Source of the DNA: Polytrichum commune
Taxonomy: Eukaryota; Streptophyta; Polytrichopsida; Polytrichales; Polytrichaceae
Direction of reading: 5' to 3'
Assembly (NCBI GenBank): GCA_950295325.1
Contig: OX485804.1
Span: 69,230,033 to 69,294,032, forward strand
DNA length: 64,000 nt
Below, piece after piece: positions 1 to 9,936 of the stretch (its first letter is position 1; each line of letters begins with the position of its first letter). Made by a program: the position numbers and the translations under genes. Under the pieces are notes generated by a model. The model saw nothing but the letters and a program-made list of their open reading frames with translations, searched no databases and was not told the origin of the DNA.

Positions 1-24
1 ATAGTGTATTTGACTTCATAAGTA

Positions 25-484
25 ACACCAAAGGCCCAGATTCAATCTCAAGCACTGTATGTTGGCCAAGGCTTTACAATACCACCCATGTAAGTCGAAG
101 TATAAAAAGGCTCGAAACCAACCCTCGTAGTTCGAACGATTCCTTTGTAATAGTTGAATCAACTCCAGATTCAGCACAGAAACCCAAGATTTAATCTCCT
201 GCAATCTACATCATAGGGGGGGGCATGTCTGTAGCTCACATGGAGTGCCACCAAAGGCACTTGCATTCCATGTGAATCGTGACCCAAGATTTTTGTTTGT
301 GACAACTGACTAAAAATGGGGGAGTGATAGAGCAGAGACATCATCAACCAGGATTCACAATGCCGCCCATGTAGGTTGAAGATGTTTGGGAACAGGTCCT
401 CATAACTTTGAAATACTCCTTTGTAATAGTCGACTCTGGAATTAGCACCTAAAACCCATATTTGATCTCATGCAATTTACAATG
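25..484 (+). repeat. Diverged direct duplication, about 180 bp per copy
   Basis: Bases about 60-205 and 340-484 align. Both contain a version of ACAATRCCRCCCATGTARG, then CTCCTTTGTAATAGT or a close variant, then a CAGATTCAGCAC / GGAATTAGCACC block, and end near CTGCAATCTACA / ATGCAATTTACA. The first copy has a TATA-like GTATAAAAAGG. A weaker relative may lie at about 2060-2130 (CATCCATGTGAGTATAG...TTTAAAAGGCTC). I infer decayed copies of a retroelement-like repeat. No coding sequence was recognised in the block. Confidence 0.5.
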
Positions 485-664
485 ACATGAAACACCTATC
501 ACAAACCTACGTATATCACATTCAAGATGTATGATATTTATGCTCATCTCATATCGGTCTGTATCATCATATGTATATATATATATATCTGCACGAAGTG
601 CCACAACAGGTGTCTGAACACGTATCCCATGCACGTGAGCTAGCAAGGTCTATAACTTATTACT

Positions 665-1000
665 GCTTGTGATAGAACCCGAGTACAATGTGGCGGAGCC
701 ACAATGTCAAACAAAAGAAGAGTTCCTTTCGGTAGGGCGGCCAATACCGACCCGCGCAATTCAGGATCAGAACAATTGATACTGTACTAGATCGGAGTTG
801 GTTTGGTAGGGTCACAGACAGAATTCTTCTTTTCTAAATTTAGAACTCCTGATAGGGCAGTGACTGTCTGCACTGATGAAAATGTATAAAGGCCCAGTGA
901 CACCAAAGATGGGTATCCACAAACAATTCTTGTGCTTTTGTGCTCACGGCTTTCTTAGTGCTGCGATTGATTGAAGACCACTTTGAGTATCAGAGCTTAG
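665..1000 (+). mobile_element. Possible solo LTR plus primer-binding site of an LTR retrotransposon
   Basis: The segment starts near TGATAGAACCCGAG, carries a TATA-like ATGTATAAAGGCC near 880, and is followed at about 987-1001 by AGTATCAGAGCTTAGGTG. That last motif resembles the TGGTATCAGAGC initiator-Met tRNA primer site of plant LTR retrotransposons. The purine-rich AAAAATGGGGGAG near 313-325 could be a polypurine tract. No gag or pol reading frame and no second LTR are visible, so this would be a remnant. The identification rests on motif resemblance only. Confidence 0.35.
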
Positions 1001-1004
1001 GTGA

Positions 1005-2958
1005 GTGTTGTGGACCAATCAGCTAGGTTGTGATAATTCGGACCATTGTGACTTGTACTTGGTGTCTAAGCTGTCACATGATTTGGTTGTGTCTGTACAG
1101 AGTGAGTGTGAGCAAGGATATGTTCGTTTAGAGTTAGACATTAAACTTTTGTGAAAATGTCGAACATGGGATATCCTGGTTCATGTATCCAAAAGGCCAA
1201 TTTCCCAGCGTAACGCAGTGCAGTGGGCTATGTAAGATAGAGGCTAATAATAACTGGATGGTGTAATTGGAACAAAAGACTTGAAACTACTCAGTATTAC
1301 ATTCTGCAATAGGAAAGGAAACCTATCTCTAGCGTGAGAACCCAGCTGGAAAGGTGGGAGTCCGACTTTTTTTTCTGTTCACAGAAGCATCTCTGAGATT
1401 GAAATTGAGCTGATTCTGATTCTTCGTGAAATGTGCAGTTACCTCCACATTCTTGTATCCCATGGGTGACGGCAAAGCAAACACAATTGGGGCCGGTACC
1501 AGCCGATTGTTGGAGGTGCAAGGGCACGCCAAGCCAGGGCATTGCAGACCAGGGGCCTGCAAGGCAGGGCGCTGCACAATAGGGCAGCGCAATGGATACG
1601 ACAAAAGAAATCTCGTTAAGAAACAAATTGCAACAGAATGCTGTCATTTAGTCAAAAATCTGGCTTCTTGCTGCTTGGCCTGCTGCAAATTACTTTCGGG
1701 AGGTCATGTGGTCCCCGCAAATCAGGACACAGAGCCCCTCAAACTGAAAGACTAAAATCTATGGAAGCCAGATGACATCTTATGTTTTGAGTTGTACAAT
1801 AGTAGGGTTTGCTCTGGAGCCTTTTTTCACAGGGAGAATGATAGGCTTTATAAGGCTGGGGATCCTCTCTCAGGGATCTAAGGCAGGAATGCAAGAATTT
1901 GTTTGGAATAGATAACCTGTAAGAGGAGGTAGATTACTTACTGTGTGGAGCAGTGAGTCATTTGTCCTCCTCGCACTAGTTACATTAGATGACAGATAGT
2001 TGCAAAAATGTTAGGGGAGCGGAAAAAAATAAAAGATGAGCGACTCAACCTGGATCGTGGATGTACCACCACCTTGTAACATCCATGTGAGTATAGTCTC
2101 ACTTTAAAAGGCTCTACCTATGAAGTTATGCAATTTTCTTCCTCATCAAGTGGCAACGACTAAGACTCGATTTCAGGAGTCTATGTATGATAGGATTTTT
2201 CCCTCCCTCACACTATACACTCACGTATGGAGTAACCTGTGTTCATTTTCAGTGTACTGCATATTGATAGTCTTGTTGCAGCTACCACCTGCTCGGCTAA
2301 TTGAAGCATGAAACAGCACAAAGAATGGATGAGGGGTCTGCAACTAGAAATCAGATGGGTTCTGACTGTAAATTTGTGTTCACCTTGAGGGGTAAAGAGC
2401 GAAAAGGCTTAGTTACCTATGTGAATGCATGCACTCCATCAGTTTGGTCAAATTTTTCGTAAAACCCTGCAAATACAAATTTAGCAACGATTTCCTTTCA
2501 ATACCCCTTGAAGAATGCCGACCTGTTGCATCAAAACTACAACACAAGAATCTGCCTTGAAATGTCAGCCTTTTATGACATGAAGAATCATCCAGAAAGA
2601 TCCAGGTCCTTTCTACAAAAGAAGACCCCACACTTTCTGGTATTTCCTTGAACAAAGGAAGCACAGCATACACAGGAGAGAAAGTAAATTCAAAAGCTAC
2701 TTGAATCAAAGATGATTGGCTAGGCACTTTCTAATTCCCACTAAGAAGCATTACTATGGATACTACTAATCTCATATTTATCATCCCTAAAAGATCTATG
2801 GGATATAAATTTGTGACGGTACACAAGCCGCACTTGTTTTTTACTTTGTATTGTAACCTCCTTTATTAGGACTACAGTAAGAAGAATCTGGTAGTACATC
2901 TTCACTGGATCTATTTGCAGTAGATCCTACAGGCAATCAGAATTTTACCATTCCAGTG
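1005..2958. other. No gene recognised
   Basis: Open frames at 1426-1755 (plus) and 2413-2727 (minus) match no family I know and show no splice-supported extension. The first comes from a local run of GC-rich imperfect repeats (GCCAAGCCAGGGC, GCAAGGCAGGGCGC) near 1526-1590. The last few hundred bases next to 2959 probably include the 3' UTR of the STK16-like gene, which reads leftward into this region. Confidence 0.4.
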
Positions 2959-5900
2959 TTAGACACCCTGTGCTTCTGTACCAAACTTGGCAATTAATTT
3001 GTCAATATGAATGCAGATGTCTTCAATAGATGGTCGTGAGGCAATTGAAGGTTGAAGCATCCACGTCACAAATTGACGAAGAGTTTCGGGGTATGGTGGA
3101 TTTGGCCCAGGAGGCCAATTCACATTGTTACTCATCACAGCAAGTTGCACGCTTTCAACCTGCTCACCAAGTGCGCTCTCAAAGGGAGACATACCATACC
3201 TGTAGGACATGAACAACCAGAGGAAAGTGGAATCAGACACAAAATTGAAACATGGAATTATAAGTCAAATGATTCTCATCACCCTACCTATTTGGGCAAG
3301 GGAGGGTGCTTACATTATAGCATAGAGGGTACACCCAAGTGACCAAATATCAGAGCGCTCATCCAAGTCAATGTTGCTGGGGCAGTCCCATAACTCAGGC
3401 GCTCTGTATTGAGCTGTGCAGTGGCGCTCAGCCCAGCCCTGCAAGATGGAAGATATTCAGTTATTGAGTCTTTACAAACAGCCGTACAAAAATTTCATGT
3501 CTGATTGGGCTCGTGTTTGCCTGAAATTAATTTCCACGTCGTCTTTTGAGATGTTCTAATCACACACATGTTGACAAGTGGCACTTTTACCCAAATATAA
3601 TTAATTTTTTCCTAATCTGACCCGTGTGTAGGCTAGTGGAAAGCATGGATCTCTTAAATGTGTTGTAATCATATCAGATGCAGAAAAAAAATACCTGGAT
3701 CACAAGGGCCTCTGATCGTGAACGGACTTGCTTGTGAGCAGGTGTTGCACTACTTAACTCCATAATTACTGCTCTCGGTGGCTGGTTAGGTTGAACAGCC
3801 AGCAATACCTTTTTAGGGTTTATGTCATTGTGAGCATATGGTGGGTCATGCTTATGCATATGCTTTAAACCAGTACAAATCTGTGGAGCATATCAAGACC
3901 ACACTTTAGTACAATGAGAGATAATTACTCATATTCCTATGCACTTAAATACACAACATTTCAGGTGCAGATGAAGGTTAAGAGAGCACAATAACAACAT
4001 GTTAATCATTCAAGAAATAACTTCTGGCATTAACAAATTTTTGAAGAACTAACTGTTTGGAAGGTGCAACTCAAGCATGCAGAACATCACAACTTCAACA
4101 GAAGCAGGCTTAATGTCATCATGAGCAGTATACTTACTTGTTGAAATATATGCATAACAGTGATAGTGGGGAAAAATGTCTTCGTTTCTTGCATCTTTGT
4201 CAGATGGTCATGCAGTGTTCCATCCAGATGCAGTGGGAACAGCATGTAAGCCTCATGATTGCACTTTCCTTCCTGCAGAGCCATTCATACATATTAGGTG
4301 TGTCCTGAATTCCTAAGATATTTCATGGAAATCCTCCTATCACCCAATCTCGCACCCAAGAAGCCAAAAAATCACAAATTTGAGACCAAGGTGGATACCT
4401 TTACGCTGATTATTGAAGAGTCCACAAGCGGAATCAAATTGGGATGATGGAACAGGCGCATGATATTTATCTCCCGGTTCACTGACTCCAACTGCTCTTC
4501 TTTCTGGACTCGCACTTTCTTCAATGTATACAGGCCAGTGTCTGTGCCAACCCCACCGTCTAAAGTAGTAAGTTTGCATCCAAAAGCCAAACAAAAACTC
4601 AGTTGGTCAAACCCAGCAGCCAAAATCCAGCAGCACTGGATAGCCCCAAACATGGTGCATTGGAATTTGTGCTTGAAGAACATAAAATTCAGAGATAGAC
4701 TGATGACAAAACCCCACTTGCACTTCCAGAGAGAAATTGATTTCACGGACAAGTCAGGACAAGCGCAATAAAGAGAACCTCGATCTACAGAACTTTCTGG
4801 GTTACAACCTTTGAAAAAAACTCTTTCCAATTCACACTCCTGGTCTGCCCATAGATGTAATATCCGTTCAAATTGGTTAAAGTACCATGCGTAGCAACTT
4901 TGCAGCTTCAAGCCTGTACATTATTTACCTCATGACCGACTAGTTTCCTTGAGCAGAAAAGGTGCCACACTTTCAAGAGACTTTAGAGGTATTTAATTGG
5001 TTATCCTCGCTAAACGGTGGATAAAATTTCTCTTCGACTCAATCAGTGGAAAACATCTACCTATTCCGTCTACATCAAACCTCCTTCCCTGATTATAAAA
5101 GTGATGTCCTTGACGTTGTCATCTTGGCGATAGCTCTGGACGGAGGGGATTCGTTCCATGCAAACAAAATGAGGTGCACACTACTTGAAGGCGCTGTACA
5201 TTCATGCCACAAGATCGACATTGAAGAGAGTAGAATCTATTGGACAAGGGAAGAAAGCACTTCGGAATTACATGGGATGCAACCCAGAAAGAATGTGGAG
5301 GAATACATTCTTTCAGGACACTCCAGAGGGTTTTAGTTTGTTATCCTCGCTAAATAGTTCATAAAATTGCAGTTTGACTCGATCGGTGCAAAAATACCTA
5401 CCTATTCTGCCTACAGTGAACCTCCTTCCCAGCTTATAAGAAGCGGTGTCCTTTGAGGTATCATCTTAACGATAGCTCTGGAAGGAGGGGCTGCCCTTCC
5501 ATTGCAACAAGATCGGCAGCTAAGGAACTAGAATCTATTGGACAAGCGAAGAGAGGCCTGCAAAATTAGATGGGATGCAAGCCAGAATGTGAGAGGAACA
5601 CATTCTTTCAAGACACTCTTAGAGATTTTTTAGTTTGTTATCCTCGCTAAATAGTGGATTAAATTGTGCTTTGACTCAATCAGTGGCAGAACACCTACCT
5701 ACTCCGCCTACATTGAACCTCCTTCCCTGCTTATAAGAAGAAATGTCCTTTGGGATGTCATCTTAGCGATAACTCTCGACGGGGGGGATTCGTTGATATA
5801 AACAAAATGAGGTGCACACTACTTAAAGGCGCTGTCCAATCATTGACACAAGATCGACATCGAAGTAAAATCTAGTGGACAAGCACAGAAAGAATGTGGA

Positions 5901-6429
5901 TGAACACATTCTTTCAAGAACTTCAGAGATTTTTAGATTCTTATGTTTTCGAAATAATGGATTAAATTGCGCTTTGACTCAATCACTGCAATAACACCTA
6001 CCCTTTCAGCCTTCATGAAATCCACTTCCCTGTTTATAAGAAGCGATGCCTTTAGGATGTCATCTTGGCGATTGCTATGGACAAGATGGAATTCGGTCAA
6101 TACAAGCAAAATGAGGTGCACGCTACTTGAAGGCGCTGTACTTCCATTGCCACAAGATCGACATCGAAGGAAGCAGCATCTTTCGGACAAGCGAAGAAAG
6201 GACTGCAGAATTAGATGAGGAGCAAGCCAGAATGAATGTGGAGGAACACACCTGAGACGAAAGACGGATCCTTCTTTGCGCCAGGCTGCTCTCTGACAAC
6301 GTACACAGATGTGGAGCCTTCCTCCCCAAGTTGGCGTTGAATCCGAAATCGCCTCTTGTTCACCCACACCTCTGCCCCACTTCCTACCGTCCCATAGAGG
6401 GCATCCAACCCTGAAAATGAACAACCCAT
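2959..6429 (-). CDS. STK16: STK16-like protein kinase, probable pseudokinase (six exons)
   Basis: The spliced CDS is complement(2959-3199, 3314-3438, 3695-3880, 4138-4272, 4399-4559, 6252-6429): 1026 bp, 341 residues, all introns GT-AG and all phases consistent. The start is MGCSFSGL, with Gly2 and Cys3 suited to N-myristoylation and palmitoylation as in the STK16/MPSK1 family, which acts at Golgi and other membranes. Retained kinase features are the beta-3 Lys73, alpha-C Glu89, catalytic-loop Asp177 (HND), YRAPELW and DIWSLGC. Altered features are the glycine loop LGEEGS (Gly37 position is Glu, next Phe is Ser), the HND loop reading INPKK (Lys179 position is Asn, metal-binding Asn182 is Lys), and DFG replaced by ELS at 199-201. 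Catalysis is therefore doubtful, although length and frame are normal. I infer a pseudokinase. A young pseudogene that has not yet lost its frame is the alternative. Confidence 0.85.
4965..6254. repeat. Four tandem units of about 300 bp filling intron 1 of the STK16-like gene
   Basis: Units start at the anchor TTATCCTCGCTAAA (diverged in the last copy) at about 5001, 5341, 5638 and 5941, giving spacings of 340, 297 and 303 bp. Each runs through GACTCAATCAGTG, CCTACCTATTCCG or a variant, CTCCTTCCCTGCTTATAAGA or a variant, ATCTTRGCGATAGCTCT, CAAGATCGACATCGAA or a variant, and ends in AGAATGTGGAGGAACACATT. The last unit runs to the exon 1 boundary, so the exon 1 splice donor (minus-strand GTGTGTTCCTCC) lies inside repeat sequence. 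No shared intact reading frame is evident. Confidence 0.85.
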
Positions 6430-8730
6430 TGTTTCGACCCTCGAGCGCCTTATACCCTAGTGGGATCCCTGAATATTCCGCTATTTCGTTTCACGAGTTT
6501 CATAGAGATCGATTTGATTCGCAAACCCGCTGTTTTGTGCACCTCCTTTTGCACCTTAAAAGAGAGAAAGCGGTCGATCTCTCTTTTCTAACTTATCCAA
6601 CAGTTGGTGATAGCGAGAGAATTTGCACCTCAATGCAAGTGTCGATCAATGTGATCGATTCCCATTGAATGCACACACTCTTCTCTCTTAGTTCGCCACC
6701 ATATCTAGCATGACTAGATACCTAATTCCGCCCTGTATACATGGTGAGGGAGAACTAACTAAGATCCAAATCTTAAACCTAGAAATGCATATGGAGGTGT
6801 CACCACTTCCACATGCAACCGAAGTTGCTCCTCTCGGAAGAGCGTAGCCTGCCTTGGACCCAACCGACGAAAACTTGCCTTCACGAGATTTGTTTGAAAA
6901 GCGGGTGGTTTGCAACTTTGCCCCTAGTACCAACTCTCGGCACAGCTTGGAATAGAATAACACCTAAGGCATAATCGTTCTCAACAGTAAACCCTCCCTT
7001 TTACCAGGATCCAAATTTAGACATGAGTTCCTTCTCGATCTGCAAGTTGGAAACCCTAATACATTGATGCATCACACCACGTAAACCTCAGCACAGGATC
7101 AGGGATCCTTGCATGAGCAAAAGCTAATCTGCGCAATTAGTTTTCACTAATTCAAACATGAGAATCGATTAAGCATCCATGTTTATCCATCAGAAGTGCT
7201 GGCTCACCACTTTGCAAATTACTCACTCTCCGGCACCATATGATATCGGACCTATGTGACCGACTAGTAATTATCAACGTAAGTAGTATCTGCGGTATTT
7301 TGGCTCCATGATCTCTGTATACAATGTCGCTGCTCGCACGACGCAGTCATCTGTCACGACTCTAATTTCACAATTGTCACGATTCAACTCGGCGAGTTGA
7401 GCAAACAGGGATTTACCTTTACTTCTGGTAACCACTATCCGACGTGACGTAAGAAGAGGCTAAATATCTGCCAAAAGTGAACCGAACAAATGTTACTTGT
7501 TCAGAACGTGGAAGAATCGTGAGTTTTGAAGACATGTTTGCTGTTATTCTAGCCATTGGGAAGCATAGAAAATAACATACAATGCACTTTAGAGTGATGG
7601 GGGAACCTACTGCATGTACGAGATAAATATGGCTTCTCCATTTTTACAAAGCATCTCACGAATAACCTACAGTAGCACTCCCAAAAGTCTTCCAAGAAGT
7701 AAGTTAAGGCAGAATATAATAAGTAGGTCGAAACACCTACTTACACATTAACATACTTTGAGATCCTCATGAGGCCGTGTCATGGAGGCTCTTGACATCT
7801 GTAAGATATGATTTACCAATCTAAACATAGATATTTCGTCTTTATAAATTGCCAGGTCAAATGTTATGCTCGCCTCTAGGCGACACAAAGCCATGCTACC
7901 CAGACTAGTCGCATCAATCATTGCCAAGAAATGACCTAGTTTTATTCGCTCTTATGCTGTGAGTAGATGACAGCGGAGATATGAGTGGGTCCAGCTCTTG
8001 GTCGTGTACCATCATATGTACTTACATCGTGTCAAGGAAGTTATATTTCATGCACATCGTGGAATATAACTAAGTTACCGTTAAGTAGTGCAGAATCCCT
8101 GTTCGATGTCAGTCACCCTTTCACGCTCCATGTAGCAGTTGTGCTTGCAGCCAGGTCTGCTGTAGATGTGAGCACAATTCAAGCACAACAAGGGCCTTGT
8201 CTCTCCAATTGCATCAAATGGTATCCATTGAGGTTGGTGCTGAAGGACCCTACACTAATGAATCACATCTTCAATGGTTTGCCAAATTAACAGAATATTG
8301 ATTCCGTCCAAACTCCATCAAATACATCCTTGGTATTTCTCTTGACCTCCGGTGCTTCAACTTGTTTCTTTAAAACGCATGGCAGAGCAGTTTCTACAGT
8401 GTCAACGTAAGGAAAGCATATTTGGAAAAATAAGATACTTGACTAGCAGAAAATAACTGGTATGAAATGATTCAGAGGTACACATAATCATGCACTTTCT
8501 ATAAACTTCCATTTTGCACAGCGCAGCATGATTCTCAGCTTTGCATGACAAAACTCAGCCAACAGAATGGGTTCAGTCTGGTTGTACACCTTTTCATCTA
8601 TTTCACATCCTGCAAAATAGACAGAAGCAATACGTTGATTGTTTTGAGTCAATGAGCAGACTCTAGCACAAAGAACGTGACTTTCACAAGAGGAGCTGTA
8701 AGTATAATATAGTTGGCAGCTTAAGGTTCT
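6430..8730. other. No gene recognised; promoter side of the STK16-like gene at its left end
   Basis: The first 200-250 bases are the likely 5' flank of the STK16-like gene, which reads leftward. They include a near-palindromic GAGAGAAAGCGGTCGATCTCTC around 6561-6582. Open frames at 6688-6963 (minus) and 7985-8290 (plus) have no recognisable domain and no clear partner exons. I see no RNA gene or transposon ends here. Confidence 0.35.
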
Positions 8731-9002
8731 ACAAGGTCTATCATGTGGACAATGCAGTCAAGATTGCAACAATGTTGTTTGCCCGAGTGCTACACTCCCC
8801 AGCCCATCTAGTATAACCGCTAAAACTCTTGAGGTCATCAAGTGCACATTCCACAAAACTCCTGTGGCATTCCTGCATAAAGGACCAGTACAGGGTCTAA
8901 GTCCAGAACTTCCAGGCCATGCAATCACACATGAGACAACACAGTTGTGATAACAACAAAGCATAGTTCCCTCAGCCAACCTCTTAGGACTCCACGGAAC
9001 GT
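8731..9002. other. Unassigned segment, open in one frame on each strand
   Basis: A plus-strand frame without stops runs from about 8733 to 8951 (begins GLSCGQCSQDC), and a minus-strand frame of 90 codons overlaps it (8758-9030). Neither resembles a family I know and neither has convincing splice partners, so I do not call a gene. It lies on the 3' side of HYPK, next to duplicated sequence. Confidence 0.2.
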
Positions 9003-9009
9003 TACCATT

Positions 9010-9575
9010 CACGATGGCCAGCACTAACACTACAGTAATGCGTGCAACATTTCAACAGTGGATCCGATGTTTAAATTAAGAGCAAGACTAGGAGTTACTT
9101 CTTCAAGTCGAGAAATCTGTAGTGACATTGAATGGCCTAGTCGGCGATCAAACTAGTTGCATGAAAAACTAGGACCTGTCATTCGACGACGTTTGCTACA
9201 GTATGTCCATGAAGAAGTTCGTTTTATCCAGCTCGGTCCAATTGCACCACTTTCGGTAGGGCAAAAGGGCATGGCTTTGGTAATGGTTCCGAACATTCGA
9301 GCACAAAAGGCTGCCAAATAAGGTAATTGTTCTCAACCATGGACGAAAGAAATTCATCACCTACCTTGAGGACTAACGAGGTTAAAGATGGCCAGCATTA
9401 ACACTATATGCTTGCGTGCAACAACTCAAAAGTGGACACAATACTTAAAATTAAAAGTCGCCTGAAAAACGAGGACCTGTCATTTTACAACGTTTACTAC
9501 AAAATGTCCATGAAGATAATTGCTCTCAAACACGGACGAAAGAAACTCATCACCTACCTTGAAGACTAGAAAGAA
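9010..9575. repeat. Tandem duplication on the 3' side of HYPK
   Basis: Two diverged copies, about 9010-9385 and 9386-9575, share GATGGCCAGCA(C/T)TAACACTA, TGCGTGCAAC, AACKAGGACCTGTCATT, ACGTTTRCTACARWATGTCC and CATCACCTACCTTGA. The second copy is shorter and ends about 10 bases from the HYPK stop codon, so the HYPK 3' UTR is probably made of this repeat. Confidence 0.65.
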
Positions 9576-9583
9576 TTTAATTT

Positions 9584-9907
9584 TCATCTAAGGAAGGATC
9601 GAATGGCAGCGACAGCATCCCCCTTATGCTCTCGCAGCGTCCTCTCCGCCACCTTCCTGTCGATCTCAAGCTCGCTCGCAATAACGTCCACATCTTCAGC
9701 ATTGATCTTCACAGCAGCCAATTCCTTCTCCCGGAGCCTCTGCGCATTTCGATCAGCGTCCGAGTTGGCGGCGATCGAGGCCATCGCCTGCTGCACACGA
9801 GTGGAGTCCAGCTGCCGGTCTTCCACATGGTCGGTCAATGAGTCCAGCGCCTTGCTCTGCTGCTGCAAGTCCTTCGAGTCCAACGTTGGAGCTCCCTCGT
9901 CCGCCAT
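9584..9907 (-). CDS. HYPK: HYPK, NatA-associated huntingtin-interacting protein K homologue
   Basis: A single exon of 107 codons, starting at MADEGAPTLD and ending in IRSFLR before TGA. The order of parts is that of the HYPK family: a short acidic N-terminus, a central helix rich in Gln, Arg and Glu (about 35-65, including NAQRLREKELAAVKI), and a C-terminal UBA-like domain at about 66-107 (EDVDVIASELEID...AERTLREHKGDA). HYPK binds the NAA15/NAA10 N-terminal acetyltransferase NatA at the ribosome and modulates it, and in plants it affects NatA stability and stress responses. I chose the ATG at 9905-9907 because conservation starts there; an upstream extension to 9982 has no family match. The length is typical of plant HYPK. 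Duplicated sequence lies on both sides of the gene. Confidence 0.9.
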   Translation of the reverse strand: MADEGAPTLDSKDLQQQSKALDSLTDHVEDRQLDSTRVQQAMASIAANSDADRNAQRLREKELAAVKINAEDVDVIASELEIDRKVAERTLREHKGDAVAAIRSFLR

Positions 9908-9936
9908 CTTCCCTCGCTCAACGACTTCGCCTTTTG

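Noticed and set aside
1426-1755. 109-codon open frame rich in Gly, Cys and Ala
   Set aside because: It is produced by local GC-rich repeats, overlaps open frames on the other strand and matches no family.
2413-2727. 104-codon minus-strand frame downstream of the kinase gene
   Set aside because: No domain, no splice links; more likely 3' UTR or flank.
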